NCBI RefSeq assembly: GCF_017591425.1
Contig: NW_024465797.1
Span: forward strand, 124,001 to 188,000
Direction: 5' to 3'
DNA from: Ochotona curzoniae
Lineage: Eukaryota; Chordata; Mammalia; Lagomorpha; Ochotonidae
DNA length: 64,000 nucleotides
This document shows positions 1 to 11,660 of the stretch, piece by piece; positions within the stretch are counted from its first letter, which is position 1; each line of letters opens with the position of its first letter. The notes below the pieces were generated by a model that saw only the letters and a program-made list of their open reading frames with translations, did no database searches and was not told the origin of the DNA. The position numbers were made by a program, and so were the translations under genes.

Positions 1-660
1 AACTTAAATATAAATCTACACATTCACAGTCAATGGATGGGAAAGTCTCTTCAAAGAATGGTGCTAGCAAAACAGTTTAGAAAGCCACAGAACTTGGCAC
101 CAACTTCTCACAAGTTAAAAAAATAGGAAAGGTAAAAGGTTTACATGCAAGCATCCAAACATTGAAACTTCCAGAACACAGAAGAAACATTTTAGGATCT
201 AGTTTTATCTGGAAAGGAACCCAAAATAACAGGCAAAGAAAGCAAAAACTGACACATAGGACACATAGCACTAAAAAGCTATTTCACAGTAATCAAAATT
301 GACCAAGTGAGTGAGGAGTCAGCCTGCAGGATGGGAAGAATATTTGTAAATGATTCACTCAGTGGTCGTCTGATGCCCCAAACACGTAAAGAACTTAGCA
401 GTGAACTTAAATACATTTTAAAAATGAGCAATAGCTTGAGTGAACACTTCCAATAAAGACATCAGGTAATGTGGATTGTTGCTAATCATGCTGAAAATGT
501 AAACCAAAGCTATAGTGAAATCATATCTTACTGCATGTAGATGGAATGACATGAAAGAGACAGAATTATAATATTTTCTAAAATACATACAATTACTCTG
601 TAATAATGGAAACATAAACCATATTACATGATTATATGCATGTGTGGCATATATATGTGT
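1..660. other. Unique AT-rich non-coding DNA
   Basis: No recognisable repeat, RNA gene or convincing exon. Open frames here are under 70 codons and have no recognisable protein features. Confidence 0.5.
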
Positions 661-694
661 GGACTTTAGCCACTAGGACACGCCGGCGGAGCCC
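661..694 (-). mobile_element. CSINE 5'-end fragment
   Basis: About 34 bases match the reverse complement of the SINE head: GGACTTTAGCCACTAGGACA followed by CGCCGGCGGAGCCC. Only the pol III A-box end survives. No tail or TSD is visible. Confidence 0.6.
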
Positions 695-1224
695 TTTTCA
701 ACTAGGTTTTTTAATTTACTAGCTCACTGTAGTGTAACAGAGAGGTCTGCATTTCAGATCAGTAATGAGATACATGAATAAAGGGATTAAGCATCAGTCA
801 TTTACTAACTGAATAAATATCAAGTTTACCTGACTTTTCAATTAGAAAGTTCCCAATCTTAAAAAAACAAGGGCATCCTGGCTGATGGGTAAAATGTTCA
901 TGGTTATTTTCATTTCAAAGAAAGCCACAGCCTGAAATTACATGTCCTCATCCTGATTTTGGCTCCAGCCTTAAAAACAAGTGAACACAACCTGCCAAAG
1001 CTTGGAGGTTTTCCAAAGAGGACCAAAGAATAAATCCTGTAATTGCTGGAGGCACAGCTGGCTGGCGAAGCTCCTGCTATGTGACCTACCTCCCCAAGCT
1101 TCATAGTCCTTACCATGTTGAAACACTTTTAAAGTCGCAGCATAAGTATAGACTTGGAAGATTTACAGACATAACGTATGTGCAATGTGTGTTACCTGCA
1201 TAGGTAAGAGAAAGTGTTACCTTC
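695..1224. other. Unique non-coding DNA
   Basis: Nothing recognised. A minus-strand 68-codon frame (910-1116) does not resemble a known protein. Confidence 0.45.
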
Positions 1225-1511
1225 GATCTGGAGTGATGGCTCAGTTGGATAAATCCTCACTTTGCATGTGCCAGGATCTGGTATGGGTACCTGTTCATGT
1301 CCCAGCTGCTCCACTTACCATCCAGCTTTCTGCGTGTGGCCTGGGAAAGCAGCAGAGTGTGACCTAGATCCCATAGCTTGCGTCTACATGGGAGAGCCAG
1401 AGGAAGCTGCTGGTTTCGGCCATTGTGACCATGTAGGGGAGTGAGACAGCAAATGGACAATATTTGCTACCGGTCTCTGAGTTATCCCCCTTTCCAGTAA
1501 AAAAAAAAAAA
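1225..1511 (+). mobile_element. CSINE, near full length, diverged
   Basis: Follows the whole CSINE order on the plus strand: the head GTGATGGCTCAGTTGGATAA, the mid-block GTGGCCTGGGAAAGCAGCAG, TACATGGGAGAG, the decayed GGGGAGTGAGACAGCAAATGG, and CTTTCCAGT running into an 11-13 nt A tail. Substitutions throughout, so not recent. Short ORFs inside it are SINE artefacts. Confidence 0.85.
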
Positions 1512-1615
1512 TTCAGTTGATTCCCAAGCAAAACGACATTCTAAGATGTTATTACTGAATATTGAATCACATTTTAGGTTCTTCTGTTTGGTTTTAAATG
1601 AATTAAATTTTCTTT

Positions 1616-1700
1616 TAACAGATTTTTAAAATGTATTTGAATGGCAGAGTGACAGAGGTCAAGGCAAATGGAAAAGGGAAAGGAGGGAGAAAGAAAAGTC
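1616..1700 (-). mobile_element. Possible CSINE 3'-end fragment
   Basis: GATTTTTAAAATGTATTTGA then a GGCAGAGTGACAGAG-like purine-rich stretch resembles the reverse-complemented SINE tail and CT-rich region. The rest of the element is absent. Confidence 0.4.
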
Positions 1701-1895
1701 AGGGTCCCAGTTGAAGATCCTGGAGTTGTGCTACTGAGGTCAACACTAATTCTCATATACTATGGGTAGAGTGTCGCATATCTGGCAAGGTCAAGACACA
1801 CAGACAGCCCCAGTCCTGCTCTCAGGCGCTTCACAACGTAGAATGGGGAACTCAGAGGACAAAGAACAAGACATGCAATTGAAGAAGCTGTTTCC

Positions 1896-2192
1896 GGTAC
1901 TGGCATGGCAACCTAGTGGCTGAAGTCCTCATATCGCACATGCCAGGGTCCTTATGGGTGCCGGTTTTAATCTTGGCAGCCCTGCTTCCCATTCAGCTCG
2001 GAGGATGGCCCAAAGCCTTGGGACCCTGCACCCATATGGGAGACCTGGAAGAAGATGCTGGCTCCTGGCTTTGGATCTGTTCAACACCGATCATTGTAGC
2101 CACATGGGGAGAGAAAATCTTCTACTCTGTCTCTCCTCCTCTCTGTATACCTGACTTTCCAATAAGAAATAAATAAATTAATTAAATTTTTA
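1896..2192 (+). mobile_element. CSINE with internal deletion
   Basis: Full head and tail are present (GGCAACCTAGTGGCTGAAGT, GGGTGCCGGTTTTAATC, GACCCTGCACCCATATGGGA, CTGTATACCTGACTTTCCAA). At about 1999-2000, CATTCAGCTC is joined directly to GGAGGATGGCC. The roughly 25-base block CCTGCTTGTGGCCTGGGAAA... found in other copies is missing. Confidence 0.9.
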
Positions 2193-2735
2193 AAGGAAAC
2201 TGCTTTCATGCAGTGCAAATTACCTGATGCCCACACCCCTGAGTGTGTGAGAGGGGTGATTCCTGGAGTAAATCCTGTAAATGATGGAGCCAGCAGAAGA
2301 ACAGCAGACATGCATCAGGAGATCCTGTCTTGGGGAGGCCACAGGTGTTCACCTCTCATATAGTGATGCTGAAAACTGCTGAGTCAGTGGCTTACCATGC
2401 CCCAGAGGCATCACGGATGTAAAGCGCTCCTTCTTCTATCACGTGGTTACAGGAAAGACCCTTCACTGATCTGCTTTAGCCAGCCAGAAGATCTTCCCAA
2501 AGCTTTAATGTGATCACTCTCCTCAGTAAGAATCACTGTCTCTTCTATGGCCAAGTACACACATCTCACACACAGATTTTATTTGCTTTACGGGTAACAT
2601 ATTTTAGTATTATTTTTCCAAGCCATTTGGTTAACTAACCTCATTCCATGACCCTGATTGATCTGAAACCTGTGGGCTGCACCAGGACAAACACAAGAGC
2701 CTGGAATTCGGTCCAGGTCTCCTGAGTGAAGTGTT
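2193..2735. other. Unique non-coding DNA
   Basis: No repeat family or gene recognised. Confidence 0.45.
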
Positions 2736-2968
2736 GAGCAAAGTCAGATATATAGAAAGGAGGAGAGACAGAGAGAAAAACCTTCCATTCGATGATTCAC
2801 ACCCCAAGTAGTTGCAATGGCTAGAGCTGAGCTGATCCAAAGCCAGGAGCCAGGAGCCTGGGTCTTTCACATAGGTGCAGGCTCCCAAGGCTGTCCTCCA
2901 CTGCTTTCTCAGGCCACAGGCAGGGAACTGGATGGGAAGCATGGCTGCCGGTATTAGAACCAGTGCCA
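2736..2968 (-). mobile_element. CSINE, 5'-truncated first half of a head-to-tail pair
   Basis: On the reverse strand it runs from the tail region (AAAGTCAGATATATAGAAAG) through CTGATCCAAAGCCAGGAGCC to GGTATTAGAACCAGTGCCAA. It stops before the CCCATATGGG/A-box end. It abuts another minus-strand SINE that begins mid-element, so the pair reads as a partial tandem dimer. Confidence 0.85.
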
Positions 2969-3192
2969 ACCACAACTGCCGGATCTGAGCCAATCCGAAG
3001 CTAGGAGCCAGGAGCCTCTTCTGGGACTTCCATATGGGTGCAGGGTCCCAAGACTTTGGGCCGCTCTCAACTGCTTTCCCAGTCACAAGCAGAGAGGTGG
3101 ATGGGAAGCAGTGATGCTGGAACTAGAACCAGCTCCCATGTGGAATCCTGGCATGTTCAAGGCAAGGACATTAGCCATTACAATATCATGCC
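2969..3192 (-). mobile_element. CSINE, 3'-truncated second half of the pair
   Basis: Starts at the mid-element motif CCACAACTGCCGGATCTGAG and continues to the SINE head (TGGAATCCTGGCATGTTCAA, GACATTAGCCATTACAATAT). The tail half is missing. The junction with the previous copy is direct, with no A-tract, arguing against two ordinary insertions. Confidence 0.85.
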
Positions 3193-5882
3193 TTACTCCA
3201 GCCTTTTCTTTAGTGGGAGCACATGGCATGCTAGAAATTAAACAAATGAGTCAACCAATATTGTTGAGGAAATGCTAGAAGGAAAACAAAAGTAGGATGA
3301 ATATAGAAAATACATACCTACTACAGGTTATTTTTAGACTGTACCATACAATACCTTAAATTGTACAGATATAGGAATGCTCAAAAATAAATGTTGGAAA
3401 ATTAAAATATATTTATGTGGTGAAGAAAATTTTTGAAATCCATGCAAAGTCATTTTCTATGAGGATTTCAAAATTCATTCATTGTAATATATTTCCAAAC
3501 ATTTTTCATCAGAGTAAATGCTATCTCTCCTCTCTGTTTTGCACAGTGAGGTACACTTGTGCATGTATGAGAACAAAGAAAACTCCAAAGAGCTGACTAA
3601 ATGACCCCCATCCGTATGTCTACAACCCTTCACCCTGTCTAATGAACTAATACATTTGCATTTTACCTCTAATGTAAAACTTAAAATCACACATTTTGAT
3701 ATGCTAAAACTAAAGTTAGATTACTTCATTTACATATTCACATATTGTTTATTTTTTTAAAAACTGACTTTAAATAGCAGCACGGAGAATACAATTTTAA
3801 AGGTAATTCAACAATTCGACAAAGAAGCAGCAATGTATATTGTAGTTGTAACTATGTCTATCATATTAGAACATTAAGTTTTCTACCTGCAAATTCCAGT
3901 TCACCTCTATGTTCAACATGCTCTGATTATCTATGTCCTTGTCAAGTGTCCTTCAAGGTTCATAAGACAATCCTCCCAATATTACTTACTTTTAAAATGC
4001 CCAATATAGAGAACAAGCACAACAGTTTACATTTAATCTTATTATGTGTTATGGAATGATAATCTTACCAGTAAATGCTGCAAGTATTATTCTTTACCAT
4101 GAGATGCTTCTCCATAATCATAGGTCTGCCTTGTTTTTGTGCCTGAAATTTCACACCATTATATTTTTGCTTTTCACCAAGTAAATGTGTATCGCTCCTT
4201 ATGGAATAACAATGAATCAAACTCATTATCCATCATGCCAGAGAAAAGAAAAGCTATAAATTAAAGATTCATGTTTGTCAGGAAGGATAAAGAAAGTATT
4301 CAGTTCTGATCTAGATGACTGAGGGTGCTGTATTCCCTGCACTGTCCTTCACACCAAGCCAAGAGACACTGAAAAAAATACACCAAGATGCCCGAGTGGA
4401 TGCTAATGGGAAGGAGCAGATGGGAATCCTAGTGATGCTGAAGACAGTAGGATCTCAATATGAGAAACAATAGTAACTTGAAGAAAGACAAAAGTAGAAA
4501 CTGGTATCTCTAAACTCAGCTGTGGCAGGACACGTGAAGGCCCAGGCACACCCTTTGCCCTCTGGCACAGTGCCCTAAGCAAAAGCTGACTGGAGTCTCT
4601 TGTGGGATACTGGGGCACTGGTCTCTGATGATCATCAAACTAGTGAATTGTGTAAGTTTTTATTTTGTTTCTGCATGAAGACTTACACTACCGTGTTTCT
4701 TTCAAGACAGTAGCAGGATCACAGAGAAGCAGAAAGATAAACCCAGAACTGGTGCAAAAAATAACAGAGGCAGGTGGATTAGCTATATGTACATGCCTTA
4801 TCTTGTCCAGGCAACTGAAACTGAGTGTGTTTCTTCAGACAGAAGTACTGTCTTGGAACCAACAAGACCTGGATGCTGTTTGTTACACACAGAGAGACAC
4901 ACAAATACACACCCACAATGAAATAGCTAATCTTCTAGGATAGTTCTTAGGGAAGACATTTATCTTGCTCCACAGCACTCAATTCTACCAAGTCTCATTA
5001 GTCACAAATTGCAAGAGAACATAATTGCCGGGCACAATACTTATCCTTGAACTGAAGTCTTTGAGAAAGAAGGGCAAAGAGACCTAGGTACAACAGAAGA
5101 GGTGGGAGGAATATGGTAGTTTGATGAAGGATTTAAAACATGCATTATTGACATTTCAGACGATGAAGGAGACCTGTGTAATCATGAGAATGCTGTTCTG
5201 AATAAAAACCAAATGGAAACCGCTGGAGATGAAAACATTCACAAGCTGAATCGCAGCTGGCTACCTCAAAAAAATACAATACCGCCAACAGCAGCTGGTT
5301 TGATTTCTGATGGGGCATGTGTGATTCCTGAAGAGCAGGCAGCATGGACAGCTCCTGAAGATGTGCTGTCTCTGTGGGCAGTGTGACTCATTTATAAGCT
5401 GATTTGTGACCTCAAGCAGCCAGTCGAGGCCACTGTCAGATTCTTCAGGGACCTGTGCTTCTTGATTGGGCTAAGGGGTGTAATAGGAAACCAGAAAAGC
5501 TTTGCAACCCTGATAGAAGTTGGTCTGAGCACAAAGTTTATCCATGAAGTATGGGAGTGTGTCATGTTTTCACTAAAGCAGGACGGGCATATAGTGCTTT
5601 ATTTTTATGACAGTAAGTTGCTTTGAACAGTTAAAACAAAGTTGGTTTTTATCATATTTTCTAACAAAAGTTCTCAAACAGATAATAATGAATTGAACTG
5701 TGTAATAAAAGAATTGAAAGAACAATATTAGAAGCTGTAGAACAGAATTTAAGGGGGCAACCCGAAGCAACACACACACAAAAATTAAAAACAGAAACTA
5801 CTAAAGTCAAGCTAAGAAAAAAATTTAAAATACCAAATTCTGTAAAGTGAAAAATAGGGACAAGAATAACAACACATTTTTT
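3193..5882. other. 2.7 kb of unique non-coding DNA
   Basis: No interspersed repeat was recognised, which is unusually clean for this window. The longest frame (4665-4943, 92 codons) shows no domain, signal peptide or convincing splice signals. An intron, intergenic DNA or very old repeats are equally possible. Confidence 0.45.
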
Positions 5883-6202
5883 TAAAGGTGTATTTATTTT
5901 TATTGGAAAATCAGATATATTTAGAGGAGGAGAGAAGAGAGGAAGATATTCCATCTGGTGGTTCACTCCCCAAGTGGCCACAACAGCTAGAGCTGCACCT
6001 ATCTGAAGCCAGAAGCCAGGAGCCTCTTCCAAATCTCCCACGCAGGTGCAGGGTCCCAAGGCTTTGGGCTGTCTCCGACTCTTTTCCCAGACCTCAAGCA
6101 GGGAGCTGGATGGAAGCCCCTGGGATTATAATTGGTATTCATATGGGATCCTGGCACGTGCAATACAAGTACTTTATCCTCTAGGCTACTGCACCAAACC
6201 CC
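5883..6202 (-). mobile_element. CSINE, full length
   Basis: Reverse-strand copy from GTATTTATTTTTATTGGAAA through CTCCCCAAGTGGCCACAACA, GGTGCAGGGTCCCAAGGCTT and GGGAGCTGGATGG to the head (TTCATATGGGATCCTGGCAC, CTCTAGGCTACTGC). The two overlapping plus-strand ORFs here (from 5888 and 6046) lie within this SINE and flanking repeat and are not genes. Confidence 0.9.
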
Positions 6203-6234
6203 AAAAAATACATTTTAAAATCTCTCTATATACA

Positions 6235-6310
6235 TATTTATTTATTCATTCATTTATTTATTTATTCATGTATTTATTTTACGTATGTATTTATTTTTAT
6301 TTTATTTTTG
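6235..6310 (+). repeat. (TTTA)n-type simple repeat, imperfect
   Basis: Imperfect TTTA/TTCA tetramers directly beyond the 5' end of the minus-strand SINE. Confidence 0.8.
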
Positions 6311-6539
6311 ATGATGCTTGCATAGTTGATCAGGGTAGGATAGATCGAGAATCAAGGAAAAGTGGGAGAGACCACCTTTTCTCTCTTCTTCTTGTATCTG
6401 GGATAGGTAAGGATGTAATGGGAGAGACCACATCCAGCTTCCCAGTAGGTTTCTTTGTCATGATGCAGGTTGAAGGAAAAAGTATGTCCCATTGTGCGGA
6501 GTTTTTAAAGAAGCTTAGCAGAGGAGGTGTTACCAGTCT

Positions 6540-6706
6540 ATGTCTCGTTCATGGACATAATAGAACAGTGAACAGTATTAAATGGGGAAAAGCTTGAGGC
6601 TCTTCCACTAAGATCTGGAACCAAGCAATGATGTGTTCACTCCCACCATCACTATTCAATATAATTCTGGAAAATTAAGCTTGAGCCATTCTGTGAGAAA
6701 AATAAA
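6540..6706 (+). mobile_element. L1 ORF2 fragment, left part of an interrupted element
   Basis: AGTATTAAATGGGGAAAAGC, CACTAAGATCTGGAACCAAG and ACTATTCAATATAATTCTGG match the L1 reverse-transcriptase region just upstream of the catalytic block. The frame is broken. The sequence is cut off by another L1 3' end and resumes at 7265. Confidence 0.75.
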
Positions 6707-7264
6707 TCATAAACAAACCAGATGCCTGTCGACAGAGGAATGATAAAGAAACTGTGATATTTCTACTTTATGTAATACTATGCTTATCCACTAAAAAGAA
6801 TGAAATAATACCATCCTCAACAAAGTGGTTCCATTAGGGAACATTACACTTTGTGAAATAAGCCAATCAAAAAGGACAAATATCATATGTTCTCTCTCAT
6901 ATAAAGCAATCTTCATGCAAAATACAAGAGCAACAGATATATAGGTGAATGTATATACACACATATTCATCTATAGGAACTGTATAATGGAGACTATCAT
7001 GCGACCCCACTCCAAATAGAAGATGGACTCCCAATGAAACTGCTAGATATATTATGATAATAGGAGATGGACTTTCTTCCGTTGTCTCTACCAATAATGT
7101 CATGATACACTTAAATAGAAGAAGGATGAACTTGTGACTGCTGCTGCAGGGTTATACTATTGTATAATACATGGGAATGCAGGGTAGAGGGAGACTAAAT
7201 GGGGAGGGTGCAAGGGGAAATCCTTGAGTCTAGGGTACTCATAAAAAATCTTTTTAAAAAGTTA
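6707..7264 (+). mobile_element. 5'-truncated L1 3' end inserted in an older L1
   Basis: GATAAAGAAACTGTGATATT, AAAAAGAATGAAATAATACC, TGTGAAATAAGCCAATCAAA and ATATCATATGTTCTCTCTCA match the ORF2 C-terminal end and 3' UTR of mammalian L1. It ends in an A-rich stretch near 7225-7262. It separates two pieces of a different L1 whose ORF2 order continues across it. No clean TSD was found. Confidence 0.75.
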
Positions 7265-7892
7265 AAAATCTTAATGATGCAAATTGGAAATTGGGGAGTC
7301 AATCATACCCGGTTGCAGATGACAAGGTCGTATATATTGGAGAAATAAATGATTACATTGTGAGGCTGTTGGAATTCATGAGAAACTTCAGGCAAGTGGA
7401 AGGGTATAAAATCAACACACAAGAATCAATAATTTAAAAGTTCTTTCTATGCCATTGCATTTTTTTTTTGTGTTCATGAATGCTGTTGATTCCTGATAAT
7501 ATGCCCAATGGAAATGAAATCAGTATATTAAAGTTTCCTTTATCTTCATGTTTTTGAATGCTCAACACAGTAGAAATCAGGCTAATTTTCCCTGAAATCA
7601 TTGGGTGAATATATGGTATGCAAATATGATGAAATACCACTGTGCAACAAAGGAAAAAAAATGAAATCCTTTCCTTTACAACAAAATGGATGTTTCTGGG
7701 TTTATGACGGTTAGTGAAAAAAAGGCAGATTCAAAAAGATCAATATCAGATATTTTGTATGGATTTTGCTAAATGACATATAAAGCACAAAATAAAACTC
7801 TATACATGTGTCTGAAATCAATATAATGAGATTTCAGTGCAAGATTGAGCATAATGAAGTAATTTAGTAATATGTTGTAAAAATTTAAAAAG
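7265..7892 (+). mobile_element. L1 ORF2/3' end, right part of the interrupted element
   Basis: GCAAATTGGAAATTGGGGAG, GTTGCAGATGACAAGG and GGTATAAAATCAACACACAA continue the ORF2 order left off near 6706. From about 7490, TATGCCCAATGGAAATGAAA and ACAACAAAATGGATGTTTCT come from much nearer the L1 3' end, so there is also an internal deletion. A run of T lies at 7459-7468. Not coding. Confidence 0.75.
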
Positions 7893-8118
7893 AGGGCCTG
7901 GCACAGTAGCCTAGCAGCTAAAATCCTTGCCTTGTGCACACCGGGATCCCATATGGGCACCAGATCTAATCCCAGCAGCCCCACTTTCCATTTAGCTCCC
8001 TGCTTGTCACCCAGGATAGAAGTCCAGGATGGCCCAAAGCCTTGAGACCCTGCACCCTGTGTGGGAGACACAGAAAGGGCTCCTGGCTTAGGATTGGCTC
8101 AGCTCTGCTTCCTGGCAA
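7893..8118 (+). mobile_element. CSINE, 3'-truncated
   Basis: Head GGGCCTGGCACAGTAGCCTA, CGGGATCCCATATGGGCACC, AGGATGGCCCAAAGCCTTGA and GGCTCCTGGCTTAGGATTGG are clear. Similarity fades after CTCAGCTCTGC; the CT-rich 3' third and A tail are missing. Confidence 0.85.
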
Positions 8119-9404
8119 ATAGTCGTCTGTTAATAGATGCATGTATTCCCAGTGTAAAACCATGAATGATAAACCATGCTACTTCAATTTCAGCACCCAG
8201 GAAAAACAAGGACTTCTTACAAGAAGATCGCATGGCAAAGAAACTGGACATAAGGGGGGCAGCTCATAACCTTATTAACAATCTTACTGTGCTAATCTGA
8301 AGTGGATATAAGATGCTGGAAACTTCAACAAAGCATGTGCTTTAGAAGAGTATGTGCCTGATGACCACAGTGGGCAGAAGAAAATGATCTAAGTGTTCTG
8401 GAACACAACAGCACCCAGGATCCTCAAGGCAATAAGAATCCTCCCAGCCGCTACATACACGAAGGTATCTTTTCTCATTCACTCTAACTGACATAACTTT
8501 GGATTCAAGTTAGATTTACTATCATTTAGAATAAAAGAGTCATAGATTCCTGACCTAGGTTAAAATCCATTTGGCATGTATATACTTGAAATTCTGCAGC
8601 ATATGTATTTCATTCATTGTGAGGTGGCATATGTGGGTAATACATCTGTTCTCTTTTTTTTTTCTGATTCTAAAGTATACACACACATGCACACACACAC
8701 AAAGAAAAAACTGAGAGGAGGTAAAACAACAAAGCCAGAATGACTTTCAGGGGCTGATGAAAAGGTAAATATCAAGCTTTTTGTTCCAAGTAAGAGAAAC
8801 AAATGTTTAGTTTGGCGGAAGGTTGTTGTATATTTAATTTCCCCATTAAGGTTTACACAGACAGCAACCTGATAATCACTTTTGCAATGATTACTGATAG
8901 GTGCACTTGTTTGGCTGAAGGGTCGGAAAATGAATGTGTTCCTTTAAATATTTCAGCATTACGCTCTAGGTAAGGGAGGAGAATGATTCTGCCTTCATGA
9001 CTGCTTTAATGCAATTGGTTCCACTCAGAGGAAATGACATGTTGAAATGTGATGAGTAAAAATGCAAAAAGCTTCTTTCATAATTGGAATTCAAGCAGCA
9101 ACAAGAGTGGGCAGTGTTGAGTCCTTTACAGCTTTTAAAAAGGGTTTCTTCCCTATTTCTAAAAAGAATGTGCATATTATCACATATTAGCCTGAGTTTA
9201 TCCAACAGTAAAAAAGGAAATTAAAACTTATTTCACCCAAGTGTATCTGCATTTGAATCAAGCAGACATTAAAGTTGATAGAACTCCTAACTGCACAATT
9301 TCTTCTTCCTGCTTCCTCTTAATGAAATCACAGGATTTTAAAGTCAAGGCTGTATGCAAGGAATAATATTGTGCCCAGCTCTTGCTTTGGAATCAAGGGA
9401 AGAA
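8119..9404. other. Unique non-coding DNA with a small T/CA tract
   Basis: No gene or major repeat seen. A T run near 8654 and short CA tract (8677-8700) are the only simple sequence. Confidence 0.45.
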
Positions 9405-9534
9405 CATACTGCTTTCCCAGGCTGCAAGTAGGGTGCTGGAAGGGAAATGGAACAGCTGAGACATGAACTAGTGACTATATGAAATCCTGATGCAAGCATG
9501 GTTAGGATTTAAATACTGAGCCATCCTGATTAGC
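9405..9534 (-). mobile_element. CSINE 5' half, decayed
   Basis: Reverse-strand match: ACTGCTTTCCCAGGCTGCAA, GGGTGCTGGAAGGGAAATGG, CTATATGAAATCCTGATGCA and ACTGAGCCATCCTGATTAGC. The tail half is absent. Confidence 0.75.
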
Positions 9535-10639
9535 CCTTGGTCACATCTTTCATGTGATAAGAAGCCAACTGTGGTCCAATATTCATAGTCTCCATTTAGC
9601 AGCCTGAGAAGAAAAAGAATGTATATATTCCAGGTCTCATATATTATGAGGTACTGGCAGAGCATTCAGTTTTCTTGTTTAGGTTTTCTACCAGCACTGG
9701 ACTTAGAAAATTGTTTTCTCTGGTACCATGATTGCCTGAATTTTATTTGATTTTAATAATTTTGGTAAGATGCAAAGGCATTCTATGTTACCTGAACTAA
9801 CTGTTGTCATAGAATAAGAGTACCTTGAAGGGCAGACACATGTAATTAGAAAAAACAGGAACATAATACTAAAAGTAAACAATAGCTTCAGTGACTAGCA
9901 AGCACATACATATGTTTGCACAAATGGTCAGTTCTAACTAATGAATTTCAAGCATCCATGTATATTTAAAACTATGACAAGTACTCCGCAAAGAGTTGTA
10001 TGCTAATGACACTTCCAGTTGTTACTTGCCATTTCATTGAACCTTTAAGCTACAAGCTGGTCCACTTGTATGTTCATGCAAGGACACATTCATATGTGAA
10101 TATCCGTAAGCAAATATGAATATTCACCTCAAAGAAAGGCTTTACACAGCAGTGGAACCAGACAAGCAGGGTTGGCCATCAGGAAGCTCAGGTAGAAATT
10201 TGTTGACAGTAAATGAACTCACTGTCCACAAGTGGACTCTGTTATTTCCTAGGTCCCATAACTGCTCTTAGCACCTTTCAACTGATGTCAGTAAGGCCTA
10301 CATGCAATATTTAGCATTTTACTTCCTTTGTTCAAAGTCAACTGACTTAACAGTTTGGCCACTTGTACAGAATGCCTTCTTAGACAATGTCAAGGTTGGA
10401 GTTTGGCTGTATAAGTAAGGAGTAGCCAGGCAGAGGGCAGAGTTGACACACAGCTGACTCTCAGAGGTGCACAGCAGCAGAGGAGTTGGCACAACTGGGT
10501 CCCAATTATCACCTCTCAGCCTCCATCAGAGAATCAGGTCCCATTGCAGCATGTCCGCAGTCTGCACTCCAGGCGAAAGAAGCCATGCAGGAATTACATT
10601 GTGACCCAATGTAGAATCATAGAATGAGTGACACCATGG
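9535..10639. other. Unique non-coding DNA
   Basis: No gene or repeat family recognised. A short inverted repeat, GTGAATAT (10096-10103) and ATATTCAC (10120-10127), could form a small hairpin. Confidence 0.45.
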
Positions 10640-11098
10640 ATCAGCAGTGGTTACCACTCTGTGGTTATGAATAGTGTGGTAAAAGTCTAACATAAGATCC
10701 GAGACATGAAACTTGCTTGATACAGTGGCACAAGTGACCTACCACAAAAAATAAAATCAAAGCATAGTCCTGTAGATGCCACAGTTTAGAAACCTTAGTA
10801 GTACAATAATCAAGAGCAAAAGAAGAGACAAAGGCATATGGATATGACCTAAGTCTTCCTTGTAAAGGAGTACAAGCTTTTCCAACCTCATACGTAACTG
10901 AGGAAGACATCAAGACAATAGGGGATACAGAATTCAGAAAAGTATTAATAAACCTTCATGCCAACAATGAGAAAGATATACAAGAAAGAGTTCAAGGAAT
11001 TTAAGCAGTATGTCACACAGTAAATAGCAACATTGAAGCAAAGTCAAGCAGAATTATTGGGAATGAAGATTGTAATAGAACAAATCAAAAATTCAGTG
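10640..11098 (+). mobile_element. L1 fragment, probable ORF1 N-terminal region
   Basis: The stretch with GAGGAAGACATCAAGACAAT, GGGGATACAGAATTCAGAAA, GAGTTCAAGGAATTTAAGCA and AACAAATCAAAAATTCAGTG resembles the coiled-coil-encoding start of lagomorph L1 ORF1. The frame has stops. It ends where a SINE fragment begins. The 5' limit is uncertain. Confidence 0.55.
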
Positions 11099-11216
11099 GA
11101 GGGTTCAATATGGTAGCCTAACAGGTAAGTCCTCACCTTGCATGTACCGAGATTCCATATGGACACTGGTTCGTATCCTAGCAGTGCTGCTTTCCATACA
11201 GTTCCCTGGAATTCCT
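11099..11216 (+). mobile_element. CSINE 5' fragment
   Basis: GGTAGCCTAACAGGTAAGTC, CACCTTGCATGTACCGAGAT and GCTGCTTTCCATACAGTTCC match the first ~110 bases of the SINE. It breaks off after CAGTTCCCTGG. Confidence 0.8.
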
Positions 11217-11499
11217 AGATTAAGTCTTGAAATCCTGGCTTCCCTGCGCCCAGCCCTGAGTGCTGGTGGAACTTGAGGATTAATGAGGTTCTTCACCCCA
11301 GTATAACCATGAAAATAAAGCATATCCACAACCTGGGAGAAATCCTGTTAGATCCTCACCAGAGCCTGAGAAGACTGAAATATTGTCATAGGTGGGGACA
11401 CTGGGGAGGTTGTAAAATGCAGCACTGTGCTCTATGCTTGATCCAGGAATAGAAAGAGAACATTAGGGAGAAATGAATGAAGTCCAAATTAAGACTGGA

Positions 11500-11660
11500 A
11501 TTTAGTTAGCAGGAATGCATTAACGTTGCTTCCTTAATTAAACAAATATGGCATAAAATATAAAGAGAAGGAATACTTGGCAAAAGGGGTGCAAAAGTTT
11601 CTGATCTATCTTTGTAACTTACTTTGTAGATTTAAGAATATTCCAACAAATATTTTAGTG
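11500..11660 (+). mobile_element. Probable L1 3' end, old
   Basis: AAAAGGGGTGCAAAAGTTTC, ATCTTTGTAACTTACTTTGT and TTTAAGAATATTCCAAC resemble the 3' UTR end of old mammalian L1 (L1M-like). The 11217-11499 stretch before it is unassigned. Confidence 0.5.

Noticed and set aside
2631..3086. 151-codon minus-strand frame
   Set aside because: It is a translation of the SINE dimer.
6046..6597. 183-codon plus-strand open frame, among the longest in the window
   Set aside because: It starts in a minus-strand SINE, runs through a TTTA simple repeat and ends in L1-adjacent sequence. No protein domain is visible.
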